Source of the DNA: Brevibacillus choshinensis
GTDB taxonomy: Bacteria; Bacillota; Bacilli; Brevibacillales; Brevibacillaceae
Direction of reading: 5' to 3'
DNA: 64,000 nt
Assembly (NCBI RefSeq): GCF_016811915.1
Contig: NZ_CP069127.1
Location: forward strand, 3,075,001-3,139,000
The position numbers were made by a program, and so were the translations under genes. The notes beneath the pieces were generated by a model. It was not told the origin of the DNA. It did no database searches and was given only the letters and a program-made list of their open reading frames with translations. Positions 26,138 through 34,883 of this stretch are shown piece by piece. The number at the start of each line of letters is the position of its first letter. Within the stretch, counting starts at the first letter, position 1.

Positions 26138-26875
26138 TTAATGTTTTTGCATGGCGATAATTTTGCGGTAGAAGGTTTGATCCTTCAGCTGGCGAAACAG
26201 TGAAAGGGACGGGCGGAAGTTTGCCTCAATGATCCACGGCTTCCCTTCTATATCAATGCCCATGTCCAGACCGATCGCCCGCAGGGTCGGATATGCTTTT
26301 CCGAGCTCATTGGCAGCGGCCAAAGCGACTTCAGAGATCTCCTCCTCCAAATCCTCCGAGGCAGAAATGTTAGACAAACGGATGGCGGTCTTAAGAGGGA
26401 GGACTTTCCCTCGGCTTCGGGCGACGTTGGTCACGACAAAGCCTGGACCTGCCAATTTGGCTACCCACCCCGTCACGATCCAGGGAGAATTTTTTCCCGT
26501 ACGCTGCACCATTACCCGAACGTCGAATGGTCTTCCATCGATCTTGCCCAGCGGAATAAGCGGCTGCAATAAATAGGGCTTTGGCCGAAACAGAGATTTG
26601 ACATACTCGACAGTCTTCGTCCGACCTTCTACAATGCGTTTGGCACTCCCCGCGTGAACGAGATAGCGATTCTCCCCTCGATCCGTAAGCTGAATAATGC
26701 CTGCCCCTCCTCCGCCACCAGAAGGCTTCAGCATGACTTTTTGATAATCCTCTACATATTCCCACAGCGTTTCTGGAGTAAACTGCCGTGTGGCGGGCAG
26801 GTAATCGCGCAAAAACTCGCTTTTTACCAGGTGTTGATGTTTACTCCATTTCCCGACATTTGGCGGTTTTCTCAC
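26138..26875 (-). CDS. YheC/YheD-type ATP-grasp protein
   Basis: A 245-residue ATP-grasp protein of the family annotated as endospore coat-associated. The nucleotide loop KPSGGGGGAGI (about residues 50-60), the QPLIPLGKIDGRPFDVRVMVQR segment (in parts) and the metal site GLDMGIDIEGKPWIIEANFRP are intact. Family members are linked to spore coat, but the ligated substrate is unknown. It is shorter than the 350-450-residue YheC/YheD proteins and lacks their N-terminal domain. GTG start with GGGGAG just upstream, two bases after the panD stop, so the two genes are translated together. Confidence 0.88.
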   Translation of the reverse strand: MRKPPNVGKWSKHQHLVKSEFLRDYLPATRQFTPETLWEYVEDYQKVMLKPSGGGGGAGIIQLTDRGENRYLVHAGSAKRIVEGRTKTVEYVKSLFRPKPYLLQPLIPLGKIDGRPFDVRVMVQRTGKNSPWIVTGWVAKLAGPGFVVTNVARSRGKVLPLKTAIRLSNISASEDLEEEISEVALAAANELGKAYPTLRAIGLDMGIDIEGKPWIIEANFRPSLSLFRQLKDQTFYRKIIAMQKH

Positions 26876-26877
26876 GT

Positions 26878-27261
26878 TTACTCCCCATTCGTAATAAGAT
26901 GGTGCTCTTCTATCTTGGTGATGCTGTTATGTTCGTCAACAAAAACGACTCTCGGGACCAATTTGACTGCTTCTTCTTCCTCGTACATTCCCATGCTGAG
27001 GATGATGACCAAATCGCCAGGCTGGAACAAATGAGCAGGAGGACCATTCAAGCAAATCTTCCCGCTTCCTTCTGGAGCAGGCAAAGCGTATGTTTTCCAC
27101 CGGGTGGCATTGCGCAGACTGGTAACCTGAACGATTTCATACGGCATGATGTCTGCTGCTTTTAGAAGAAGGGCATCGATCGTGATGCTGCCCACGTAAT
27201 CAAGCTCTGCCTGCGTCACCGTCGCACGATGTATTTTTCCTTTGCACATGTGTCGTTGCAT
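26878..27261 (-). CDS. panD: Aspartate 1-decarboxylase proenzyme
   Basis: Converts L-aspartate to beta-alanine for pantothenate and CoA. The 127-residue proenzyme has the self-cleavage site YVGSITID with Gly24-Ser25, where the serine becomes the pyruvoyl group, plus the expected KIHRATVTQAELD start. I chose the ATG at 27261, preceded by AAAGGAAGG; the upstream open frame is not homologous. panB and panC are not adjacent. The coupling with a YheC/YheD-like gene is unusual. Confidence 0.95.
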   Translation of the reverse strand: MQRHMCKGKIHRATVTQAELDYVGSITIDALLLKAADIMPYEIVQVTSLRNATRWKTYALPAPEGSGKICLNGPPAHLFQPGDLVIILSMGMYEEEEAVKLVPRVVFVDEHNSITKIEEHHLITNGE

Positions 27262-27343
27262 AACGGATCCTTCCTTTCCAAACCGATGACACCAGTCTAT
27301 GTGGAAACGGCTGTCCGTGAAACCAGAATCGGATGGAATACAC

Positions 27344-28432
27344 TCAGCTCCCGACCCGTGCTCTTCCCCAATCCACCCCGTAATCGGCACATGTCTGCTC
27401 CAGCTCCCGTGCGATTCCAGGTGCCAGGCACACTCCCTGTGCTTTTTGATCCATCATTTTCCTTCTTTCGATCTCTCCCGGAATCAAGATCTCCGAGGCT
27501 CCCTCTGCTTTCGGAACGGCTTTAATTTCCCGAATATACTCGTCCATCCTACGTTGAAAGACAGGGAGTGGCCAAAAGTGCTCAATATCAATCGTGAGAA
27601 AGACGTGCCCGATATCTTGAGGCTGCGTCCAGTTCTCGTAAAGGCTTTGCACACCGGGACCGCTCGCTGCTCCCGTCAGCAGCCCGCAAAGAATATCGAT
27701 GAACATGGCGAGTCCGTACCCTTTCGCTCCACCAATCGGCAGCAAGGATCCGAGCAAGGCCAGCTTTGGATCGTTCGTCGGGGTTCCATCCTGATCGATA
27801 GCCCAGTCCACAGGAATCTTTTCCCCTTTTTTAGCTGCCAGCGCAATTTTCCCCCGCGCCACTACGCTTGTCGCCATATCGAGCAAAAAGGGTGCCTCTT
27901 GGCCAGCAGGAATGCCTACGGCTATCGGATTCGTACCGAAGAATGGACCAATTCCCCCTGTCGGTGCCATTGACGCCGGCGCATTCGACAGGACCAGCAG
28001 GATCTGCCCTTGCTCGATCGATCGCTCTGCATAAAATGAGCACGTCCCAAAATGATTGGAATGACGTACCCCTACAAATCCGATACCCGTCTGTCTAGCG
28101 AGAGAAGTGGCAAGCTCCAGAGCATGCTTTCCTACCACTGCGCCGAGATGGTTGTTGCCGTCCACGAGTGCCGTTGCCCCGTTTTGCATGGCAATATGCG
28201 GCTCTTGATCCAGTTGGACGACACCCGCTTCAATCCTCTTCATATAAATCGGCAAACGAGAAAGCCCGTGCGATTCAATGCCACGCAAATCGGCGTGAAC
28301 CAAGGACTGGGCGACCGTATGTGCGTGGTGATCGGATACTCCGACGCGCGTAAACAGTTCGGCGGCCACTTCCTCCAATCGCATCCAGTCGTACCGTAAT
28401 GGATTCAAAGTAATGTCAACCCTCCCAGTCAT
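27344..28432 (-). CDS. Malate/L-lactate dehydrogenase family (Ldh2/YlbC-type) oxidoreductase
   Basis: A 362-residue NAD(P)-dependent 2-hydroxyacid/2-oxoacid oxidoreductase. The family signature LRGIESHGLSRLPIYMKRIE (about residue 45) holds the catalytic-region histidine, and GVRHSNHFGTCSFY, PFFGTNPIAVGIP and GGAKGYGLAMFIDILCG follow. Members act on malate, lactate, ureidoglycolate or 2,3-diketogulonate, so the substrate is open. The start is uncertain: the ATG at 28432 lacks a clear ribosome site, while GGGAGG lies just inside the frame and could serve a later TTG. It ends 82 bases before panD and may share its transcript. Confidence 0.85.
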   Translation of the reverse strand: MTGRVDITLNPLRYDWMRLEEVAAELFTRVGVSDHHAHTVAQSLVHADLRGIESHGLSRLPIYMKRIEAGVVQLDQEPHIAMQNGATALVDGNNHLGAVVGKHALELATSLARQTGIGFVGVRHSNHFGTCSFYAERSIEQGQILLVLSNAPASMAPTGGIGPFFGTNPIAVGIPAGQEAPFLLDMATSVVARGKIALAAKKGEKIPVDWAIDQDGTPTNDPKLALLGSLLPIGGAKGYGLAMFIDILCGLLTGAASGPGVQSLYENWTQPQDIGHVFLTIDIEHFWPLPVFQRRMDEYIREIKAVPKAEGASEILIPGEIERRKMMDQKAQGVCLAPGIARELEQTCADYGVDWGRARVGS

Positions 28433-28519
28433 GCAGCTGTTCGTACCTGTAACCATCTGAATATAGATATGATTACAGGCAAATGGCCGACACGGACAAT
28501 GGCCTAAGGCAAGCACACG

Positions 28520-28559
28520 AAAAAACGGACGGCCAGCTATACGCCAGCGGTCCGTTTTT
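28520..28559. terminator. Terminator after the duplicated carboxypeptidase gene
   Basis: The stem AAAACGGAC/GTCCGTTTT has an inner arm and T runs on both strands. It lies directly after the stop codon at 28563 in the minus direction. Confidence 0.88.
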
Positions 28560-28562
28560 CCC

Positions 28563-31445
28563 CTATTCCATGTCTGCCAGAATCGTAGCAATTTGATCCT
28601 GTATATCCGTCATCACATCACTGCTGATCGCGTAGCCGTTTAAAATGATGGAGAGAATGAGTGTCTCGCCATTTTTCGTCGTAATGTAGCCAGACAAGCT
28701 GTTTACCCCTGTCATCGAGCCTGTTTTGCCATGCAATTTCCCTTGTGCAGGTGTGTCTTTCAGTCGATTTTTCAGTGTTCCATCTACTCCTGCAACGGGC
28801 AGAGAGAGATCATAGGCCTCAAAAGCGTCCGACTTGGTCATTCCCTCCAGCATGGAAGCAATGTGCCGGGCGGAAATGAGGTTGTAACGAGTGAGCCCCG
28901 ATCCATCGATCATATCGAAATTCGAGCTCCCTCCAAGCGTTGTCAGCTCCTCCTGCACCGCTTCCGCACCAGCAGAAGCACTTCCCTCGCCACTCTTCGC
29001 AGCTCCGAGTGCTTTAAGCAGCATTTCCGCATAGAAATTGTCACTGTGTTTGTTCAAGTATGTCACAATGTCCGAAAGCGGCAGCGACTTGAATTCGTTC
29101 CATTTTACAGCAGATGAAGGAACCTGGCCGATTGTGATAGAGCTTTTCGGTCCGAAGCTGATTCCCTCTTTCGTAAGCGCCTCCCTCAAGACGGTCCCCA
29201 CGTACAGGGCTGGTTCTTCTACTGGTACACGCTCATAATCACCTGAGTCATCAGCGGGTAGATTGCCTGTCAATCGAATGGTATTGGTTCCACGGTCCCG
29301 TTGAATGGCAAAGGTATTCTCTTCCCCTGCTTCTACCGTTTTCGCTTCGTTGATTACTTTTGCATACGAGGTTTGGGGCAAAAGATTCCATGTAACAGGA
29401 CTGCCAGCTTCCTTCCCTGGCTCGTATTCGACCATGACCGTACCGCGGTTAAGCGCCAGAGCCCCCAGCGTTGGGTTGTAATAATAGCTCTCGTCATCCC
29501 AAGCCCAGCCCAGCCCCAGGCGCTGCTTGTCGAAATAGCTTTCGTCGAGAATCAGGTTGCCGTTTACCCGCGTCAATCCTTGCCCTTTCATCCACGATGC
29601 GATTCCCTCGATCGAGACACCGTCTTGTACTTTCAGCTCATCTTCCGTATGAAGCGTCGGGTCGCCGTATCCTTTCAGGTATAGATTCCCTTTTTGGTTG
29701 CCATCCGGGGAGAGGGGCGCGTCCCCGTACAGCTCCGTTTTGAATGTGTAGTCCGGGCCCAGTTGATTCAAGGCTGCCGCAGTGGTCAACAGCTTGAGAT
29801 TGGATGCCGGAGTGAGCAGGGAATCTGCATCCCGCTCATACAGGACTTCTCCCTCCAGCGTCTTGATGATGACACCTGCAGTCAATCCCGCTGCTTCCGG
29901 CTTGTCGAGAATCGGATCCAGCCATTCAGACAAATCGTAGTTCTTGGTTTCTTCCGGTGTGTAATCGCCCGGGTACGGAACCTCTGGATAGGTGGCCATT
30001 TGAATCGCAACAAAATCTTGCAGCTCTCGTCCGTATTTGGATTTGTAGATGCCGTTGACAATGATGGAGAAAGCGAGCTTATGACCGTTTTTCGCTGTGA
30101 CAAAGCCTGACAAGCTGTTTACGCCACCCATTGATCCTGTCTTTGCAAACACTTTGTTCTCTGCCACGGTGCCTTTCAAGCGGTTTTTCAAGGTACCATC
30201 GACTCCCGCGATAGGCAGCGACGCTTCCAGTGCCTCACGGTAATCCTGATCTTCCAGAAAGACGAGCAGCTTTACCATTTGCTCCGCTGTTATCAGGTCA
30301 AATCGGGATAAGCCGGAACCGTCTACCTGCGTATAGCCCGATTCGATTCCAGCCCTCTTGATGACATCTGCTACGACCTGCGTACCGGCTTGGAAGCTGC
30401 CGTTGCCTTTTTGTGTGGCACCCAGGGTTTTGAGCAGCATTTCCGCATAGAAATTGTCACTTTCCTTATTCAGCTCCACGATCAACTCACGTAGTGGCAT
30501 GGAGAGATGCGCTGCAAAGGGGACACCCGTCTTTACGGTTGTCTTCTTCAACTCAGTCTTTGGCTTCAGTTTGATCCCTGCAGCGCTCAGTTTTTGCTTC
30601 CATACATCTCCGACGAACAAGGCCGGGTCTTCCATCGTCACATCTTCTGTATAGGCTGGCGATGTCACCCCTATTGTTCCTGTCAAAATGATTTCGTTTT
30701 TCCCTCGCGGACGTTCGACAGAGATCGCGGACTTGTTCCCTTCGACTGTCTTTACTTGATTGATCAGCGTAAGATAGGCATTTGCTGGCTCGATCGACAG
30801 CTTGGCTGGGTCCCCGGCCTTTTGACCCGGCGCTACCGTGGCTGTAGCGAAATTTTTATGAACAGCGAGGGCGCTGATTTGAGCGCTGTATCCATACGGC
30901 TCATCGTCCCACATCCAGCCCGTCCCTAAACGCTCCTCATCAAAGTAGCTTTCGTCCAGAAGCAGATCCCCATTTACTTGCTTAATCCCTTTTTCCTTGA
31001 CGACCGCTGCCAGCTTTTCCAGATCCTCGGCAGCCAAGCTCGGATCTCCATAACCTTTCAGCAACAGATTTCCTTGCAGGACGCCTCCTGGATTGACTTT
31101 GCCGTCTATGTACACTTCCGTCTTCCATTGATAGTCTGGGCCAAGTCGATCGAGAGCAGAGATAGTCGTAAACAGCTTCATATTAGATGCAGGTATGTAA
31201 TTTCGCTTTTCATTGTGGGTATAAAGGTATGTTTGATCAGTCAAATCATAGATGGCGATCCCCGTGTACAAGCCGATGCTCTCGGGATTCTGCTGCAAGT
31301 CCTTGAGGTACTTCTCCACACTTGCGGCAAGCGAGTTTGCTGCAGAATTCCCTCCCTCAGCAAACGCAGGCACCGCTGCCATCTGGAGCAAAAGCAGCAT
31401 CATGAGAAACCAAGATAATGTTCGTCTGGCCATCCGATAATTCAT
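28563..31445 (-). CDS. Tandem D-alanyl-D-alanine carboxypeptidase/endopeptidase (two S13/PBP4 units)
   Basis: A secreted 960-residue protein with a signal peptide (MARRTLSWFLMMLLLLQMAAVPAFA, shown by its parts) and two consecutive peptidase S13 units, about residues 40-500 and 520-955. Each has a full serine-acylase set: SxxK as PASNMK and PASNLK, SxN as ESDN and HSDN, KTG as AKTGSMGG and GKTGSMTG. S13 enzymes trim D-Ala from or cleave cross-links in peptidoglycan. The usual length is 450-500 residues for one unit, so this is an internal duplication or fusion with both active sites kept. It is monocistronic, divergent from the gene at 31621. Confidence 0.95.
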   Translation of the reverse strand: MNYRMARRTLSWFLMMLLLLQMAAVPAFAEGGNSAANSLAASVEKYLKDLQQNPESIGLYTGIAIYDLTDQTYLYTHNEKRNYIPASNMKLFTTISALDRLGPDYQWKTEVYIDGKVNPGGVLQGNLLLKGYGDPSLAAEDLEKLAAVVKEKGIKQVNGDLLLDESYFDEERLGTGWMWDDEPYGYSAQISALAVHKNFATATVAPGQKAGDPAKLSIEPANAYLTLINQVKTVEGNKSAISVERPRGKNEIILTGTIGVTSPAYTEDVTMEDPALFVGDVWKQKLSAAGIKLKPKTELKKTTVKTGVPFAAHLSMPLRELIVELNKESDNFYAEMLLKTLGATQKGNGSFQAGTQVVADVIKRAGIESGYTQVDGSGLSRFDLITAEQMVKLLVFLEDQDYREALEASLPIAGVDGTLKNRLKGTVAENKVFAKTGSMGGVNSLSGFVTAKNGHKLAFSIIVNGIYKSKYGRELQDFVAIQMATYPEVPYPGDYTPEETKNYDLSEWLDPILDKPEAAGLTAGVIIKTLEGEVLYERDADSLLTPASNLKLLTTAAALNQLGPDYTFKTELYGDAPLSPDGNQKGNLYLKGYGDPTLHTEDELKVQDGVSIEGIASWMKGQGLTRVNGNLILDESYFDKQRLGLGWAWDDESYYYNPTLGALALNRGTVMVEYEPGKEAGSPVTWNLLPQTSYAKVINEAKTVEAGEENTFAIQRDRGTNTIRLTGNLPADDSGDYERVPVEEPALYVGTVLREALTKEGISFGPKSSITIGQVPSSAVKWNEFKSLPLSDIVTYLNKHSDNFYAEMLLKALGAAKSGEGSASAGAEAVQEELTTLGGSSNFDMIDGSGLTRYNLISARHIASMLEGMTKSDAFEAYDLSLPVAGVDGTLKNRLKDTPAQGKLHGKTGSMTGVNSLSGYITTKNGETLILSIILNGYAISSDVMTDIQDQIATILADME

Positions 31446-31620
31446 AAAGCCCTCCTCGTCCTAGTCTCTGTTTTCTCTCATCGAACTAGTAGTACCCACT
31501 CATGATAGCATGCACTTGATACTTTCGGAATATTACCATAATACTAAAAATAGTGATCCGCATACTGTTCCATTGCATGCTAATACTAAGAAGCATTCGA
31601 ACGAAAACGGAGGAATGTAG
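31446..31620. promoter_or_regulatory. Divergent promoter region with a spaced 9-bp inverted repeat
   Basis: Between two divergent secreted-protein genes lies TAGCATGCA at 31506-31514 and its complement TGCATGCTA at 31574-31582. The core GCATGC is itself a palindrome. The copies are about 68 bp centre to centre and flank an AT-rich stretch suited to promoters. This arrangement could bind a shared regulator, but I see no direct evidence. Confidence 0.4.
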
Positions 31621-32166
31621 GTGCTTTACCGTCTTTGTTTCATTCTGTTCGCACTAGGATTCGTGGTTGTGCCAGCATCTGCAGCCACAGACATAGGCAG
31701 GATCCGCATCGACCCAACCCCTGTGAATACATGGCAGGATCTCGTCAAACAAAGCGAGTTGATCGTCGTTTCTTGGGTCGATAGCGCGAATCAGTCCGTT
31801 TCTACCCGGCGCACCTTACGCGAGGGAGCATTGGTGAATTACGTTCAGTCGCTTCATGTGAAACAAGCATTGAAAGGCTCTGGACAGCGACTGTTAAAGC
31901 TGGTCAGCACCGGCGTGGAGCCCTTGCCGGATGCAAGCAGCCCGCTCAATCGAACCTATCCTGGACCATTAGCCGAAGGAAACTACATCTTGTTCCTGCG
32001 CCATGTATCTGGGACGGATCTATACAGCACCGTAGGACTATGGCAGGGTGTGTACCCGCTCTCCCAGGGTCAGACGATCGCTTTGCAAGGCTCAGGTTTT
32101 TCCGAGCTCAATCAGCTGACCGTCGAAGAATTCGCTAGGAAACTCAGGAGCGTTTCATCGCGATGA
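31621..32166 (+). CDS. Secreted protein of unknown function
   Basis: A 181-residue protein with a clear signal peptide (LCFILFALGFVVVPASAATD, cleavage near residue 22) and a globular remainder of about 160 residues with no cysteines. Alternating segments such as LIVVSWVDSANQSV, LKLVSTGVEPLP and YILFLRHVSGTDLY suggest a beta-rich fold. I do not recognise a family. GTG start with GGAGG seven bases upstream; a strong terminator follows. It is divergent from the carboxypeptidase gene. Confidence 0.8.
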   Translation: MLYRLCFILFALGFVVVPASAATDIGRIRIDPTPVNTWQDLVKQSELIVVSWVDSANQSVSTRRTLREGALVNYVQSLHVKQALKGSGQRLLKLVSTGVEPLPDASSPLNRTYPGPLAEGNYILFLRHVSGTDLYSTVGLWQGVYPLSQGQTIALQGSGFSELNQLTVEEFARKLRSVSSR

Positions 32167-32183
32167 GTGTCGGCTCTACAAAA

Positions 32184-32219
32184 AAGAAACCGCGAGCGAA
32201 CTTTCGCGGTTTCTTTTTC
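32184..32219. terminator. Bidirectional terminator
   Basis: The stem AAGAAACCGCGA/TCGCGGTTTCTT with an eight-base loop is followed by T residues on the plus strand and by TTTTT on the minus strand. It closes the gene at 31621 and the 36-residue frame at 32235. Confidence 0.93.
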
Positions 32220-32234
32220 ATTTCTTATGTCCAC

Positions 32235-32345
32235 TCAACTTCTCATAACGTAAATGAAAATCGCCATGGACAGCGCACACACCAGTATCGTGCCGATAAA
32301 ACCGAACATGACCAGCTTATTGCTGCCTTCTCGTTTGTCGTTCAT
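32235..32345 (-). CDS. 36-residue single-helix membrane peptide
   Basis: The ORF reads MNDKREGSNKLVMFGFIGTI and continues through one membrane helix of about 22 residues to a short basic end (YVMRS). A GAGGAG site lies about ten bases upstream, and a terminator stands just downstream. It is too short for usual gene finders. The pattern of a charged N-terminus followed by one helix is common in small membrane proteins. I cannot assign a function. Confidence 0.6.
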   Translation of the reverse strand: MNDKREGSNKLVMFGFIGTILVCALSMAIFIYVMRS

Positions 32346-32504
32346 CCCAAACTACTCCTCGCACTAGCATTCACATCTACATTATAAAAAAGATTGTGTC
32401 GAAAGGGAAACGTAAAGTGCGACCCCTGCCTTCACGTATATTTTCCCGCAGGTAGCGAAATCTTAGCTTGTATGCCAAACTATTTACTAGGAGGCAAGCC
32501 TACC

Positions 32505-33713
32505 GTGAATCCGGATAAACAACCTGCGCGATATGCCACGATCATTTTCATGAGGGAGCTGGCTCGGCACGAGGACCAATTGTTTCCTTTCCCGATCTAT
32601 CGGGAGCTTCGTGAAAATACTCCTGTACGTTTTGATGAAGATAGGAACTCGTGGGACGTTTTCCGTTACGAGGATGTCCATCGCATTTTAAAAGACCCTG
32701 CCGCTTTTTCATCCCGCCGCGGGCTGGAAGTAAGGGGCGAAACTCTTTTGACAATGGACCAGCCCAAGCATACGCATATGCGCAATCTGGTCAACAAAGC
32801 TTTTACGCCCAAGGCGATCAATGATCTGGCTCCACGCATTTCTTCCATTACGAATGAATTGCTCGATCAAGTGATTCAATCAGGGAAAATGGACGTGGTA
32901 CACGACCTGGCCACTCCTCTGCCTGTCATCGTCATCGCGGAACTTTTGGGAGTGCCTGCCAAAGATCGGATGCTGTTCAAGGAATGGTCCGATACCATGG
33001 TAAAAGGAGTGGAAGGGAGCTCGGATGAAGCTTTTGCCCAAATGGTGGCGGAGCGTGACAAAGCTGAGAAAGAACTTTCCGCATACTTTCTTGCCATACT
33101 CAATGAACGCCGAAAACAGCCTGAGGATGATCTGGTTTCTGCACTCCTGCAAGCAGAGATCGACGGAGAAAAATTACAGGAACAAGAGATTCTGCGCTTC
33201 TGTATCCTGCTTCTTGTGGCGGGGAATGAGACGACGACGAACCTCATTACCAATGCGGTTCGCCTCTTGACGGAGCAGCCTGCAATCCAAAACCAAGTCA
33301 GACAGAATCCAGAGCTCGTAAAAACGACTGTCGAAGAAACACTGCGTTTCTATCCTCCCATTGTTGCGATAGGTAGAATGACGACCCAGGATGTGGAGAT
33401 CGGCGGTCAGTTGATCCGAGAAGGCCAGCAGGTCGTATCCTGGGTAGGCGCTGCCAATCGCGACCCCGAAAAGTTTGAGGACCCGGACACATTTCTTCCG
33501 GATCGCAAACCTAATCCGCACATGGGCTTTGGATTTGGCATCCACTTTTGCCTCGGCGCCCCTCTGGCTCGGTTGGAGGCACAGATTGCACTAGAGATTA
33601 TGCTCTCCCGGATGGATGATTTGAGCTTTGCCAAAACAACACTCACACCAATCCCCAGTCCGTTTGTTTTTGGCGTAAAAAGCTATCCGATCACTTTTTC
33701 CGCGCGTACATAA
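32505..33713 (+). CDS. Cytochrome P450
   Basis: A 402-residue soluble class-I-type bacterial P450. The I-helix oxygen-activation motif AGNETTT (about residue 243), the ExxR pair EETLRFYPP (about 280) and the heme-ligand loop FGFGIHFCLG with the cysteine thiolate (about 345) are all intact. It would need ferredoxin or flavodoxin as electron donor; none is coded nearby. It resembles the CYP107/CYP109-type proteins of Bacillus. I chose the GTG at 32505 because TAGGAGG precedes it; the frame is open back to 32394 without ribosome-site support. Substrate unknown. Confidence 0.93.
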   Translation: MNPDKQPARYATIIFMRELARHEDQLFPFPIYRELRENTPVRFDEDRNSWDVFRYEDVHRILKDPAAFSSRRGLEVRGETLLTMDQPKHTHMRNLVNKAFTPKAINDLAPRISSITNELLDQVIQSGKMDVVHDLATPLPVIVIAELLGVPAKDRMLFKEWSDTMVKGVEGSSDEAFAQMVAERDKAEKELSAYFLAILNERRKQPEDDLVSALLQAEIDGEKLQEQEILRFCILLLVAGNETTTNLITNAVRLLTEQPAIQNQVRQNPELVKTTVEETLRFYPPIVAIGRMTTQDVEIGGQLIREGQQVVSWVGAANRDPEKFEDPDTFLPDRKPNPHMGFGFGIHFCLGAPLARLEAQIALEIMLSRMDDLSFAKTTLTPIPSPFVFGVKSYPITFSART

Positions 33714-33720
33714 ACCATCA

Positions 33721-33768
33721 AAAACTCAGGAATGGACAGCCCTCTGCGCTCCATTTCTGGGTTTTTTG
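33721..33768 (+). terminator. Terminator after the P450 gene
   Basis: A long imperfect stem (CAAAAACTCAGGAATGGA paired with TCCATTTCTGGGTTTTTTG) is followed by a T tract; it begins right after the stop codon. Confidence 0.88.
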
Positions 33769-33907
33769 CATATTGTCTTTCAACCGCTGCCGCGTACGTA
33801 GATTACTTTTTACAATCCTCGTCTTTTCATCTCATCAGAATAGTGGTAAAGTCAATAATTGTTTGCGACATACCATTTGAACAGCAAGAAAGTTAGGAGA
33901 CTTTGCA

Positions 33908-34819
33908 ATGGACAGTTTTAACAGTCAGTTTCTCTCCTCCGTCCTGATTATCGCACTTGGCTATTTTCTCAAACGCTGCAGCATCATCAGAGAAAAGGAC
34001 GGCGAAGCACTGGCTCGAATCATTTTCAACATCACCCTGCCTTGTCTGATCATCACTACCTTTCATAGCATCACCTTGGATGCCTCTCTTTTGCTGCTCG
34101 TTGTCAGCGGATTTCTCTACGGGATTCTCGCTGCCATCCTCGCTTATTTTGCTTTCCGGAAAGAAAATCGGAAAACAAAAGGTATGCTTGGGATGATGAT
34201 ACCGGGCTTTAATGTTGGCTTGTTCGCCTATCCGCTCGTCCAGGGAATCTGGGGAGAGGAAGGTCTCGCCTATTTTGGGATGTTTGACATCGGCAACGCT
34301 CTGGTCGTATTCGGTGTGAGCTATTTGATCGGGAGCTACTACTCTGGCGACGATGGAAAGCTGAATTTTAAGCAAGTGATTGGGAAAGTGTCCAAATCGA
34401 TTCCATTGATTACGTATCTCCTCATTTTTGTGATCAATCTCGCTCATATTCCACTCCCCGAGATGTTTCTCGGCATCACCGGAACGATCTCGAAGGCAAA
34501 CATGCCGTTGTCCTTGCTGCTGCTCGGTATCTACTTGAACTTTTCGTTTGACAAGCGTTACCAGCTTCACTTTTGGAAAGTGCTCGGTCTGCGTTACGTC
34601 GTCGGCCTCGCCATCGGCATTGCCTGTTTTTTGATCCTGCCTTTCGAAGACATGTTCAAATATACGCTGCTTGTTGGGTTCATTCTGCCGATGGGAGTCT
34701 CCGTGCTTGCCTACTCGGTGGAATTTAAGTACGATTACAAGTTCGTCGGCATGGTATCGAATACGACCATCCTAATCAGCTTTGTCCTCTTGTGGGGCAT
34801 CTCCAATATGCTGTTGTAA
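33908..34819 (+). CDS. AEC-family transporter (auxin efflux carrier type)
   Basis: A 303-residue membrane protein of about ten segments in two five-helix halves. The family patterns FNITLPCLIITTF (about residue 45) and PGFNVGLFAYPLVQGIWG (about 98) are clear. Bacterial members export or import malate, other carboxylates or amino acids. GGAGA precedes the ATG, and a bidirectional terminator follows. Substrate not inferable. Confidence 0.9.
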   Translation: MDSFNSQFLSSVLIIALGYFLKRCSIIREKDGEALARIIFNITLPCLIITTFHSITLDASLLLLVVSGFLYGILAAILAYFAFRKENRKTKGMLGMMIPGFNVGLFAYPLVQGIWGEEGLAYFGMFDIGNALVVFGVSYLIGSYYSGDDGKLNFKQVIGKVSKSIPLITYLLIFVINLAHIPLPEMFLGITGTISKANMPLSLLLLGIYLNFSFDKRYQLHFWKVLGLRYVVGLAIGIACFLILPFEDMFKYTLLVGFILPMGVSVLAYSVEFKYDYKFVGMVSNTTILISFVLLWGISNMLL

Positions 34820-34824
34820 GAGAA

Positions 34825-34881
34825 AGAAAAGCTATCCTTTTTCCTTGAATGCAGGAACGAGGAATAGCTTTTCTGCTTTTT
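34825..34881. terminator. Bidirectional terminator
   Basis: The stem AGAAAAGCTAT/ATAGCTTTTCT with a long loop, flanked by A- and T-rich runs, lies between the convergent AEC transporter and the phosphatase-superfamily gene. Confidence 0.85.
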
Positions 34882-34883
34882 AT

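Noticed and set aside
33893..34570. 225-codon minus-strand frame opposite the AEC transporter
   Set aside because: Highly charged mirror of a membrane protein, a typical antisense shadow.
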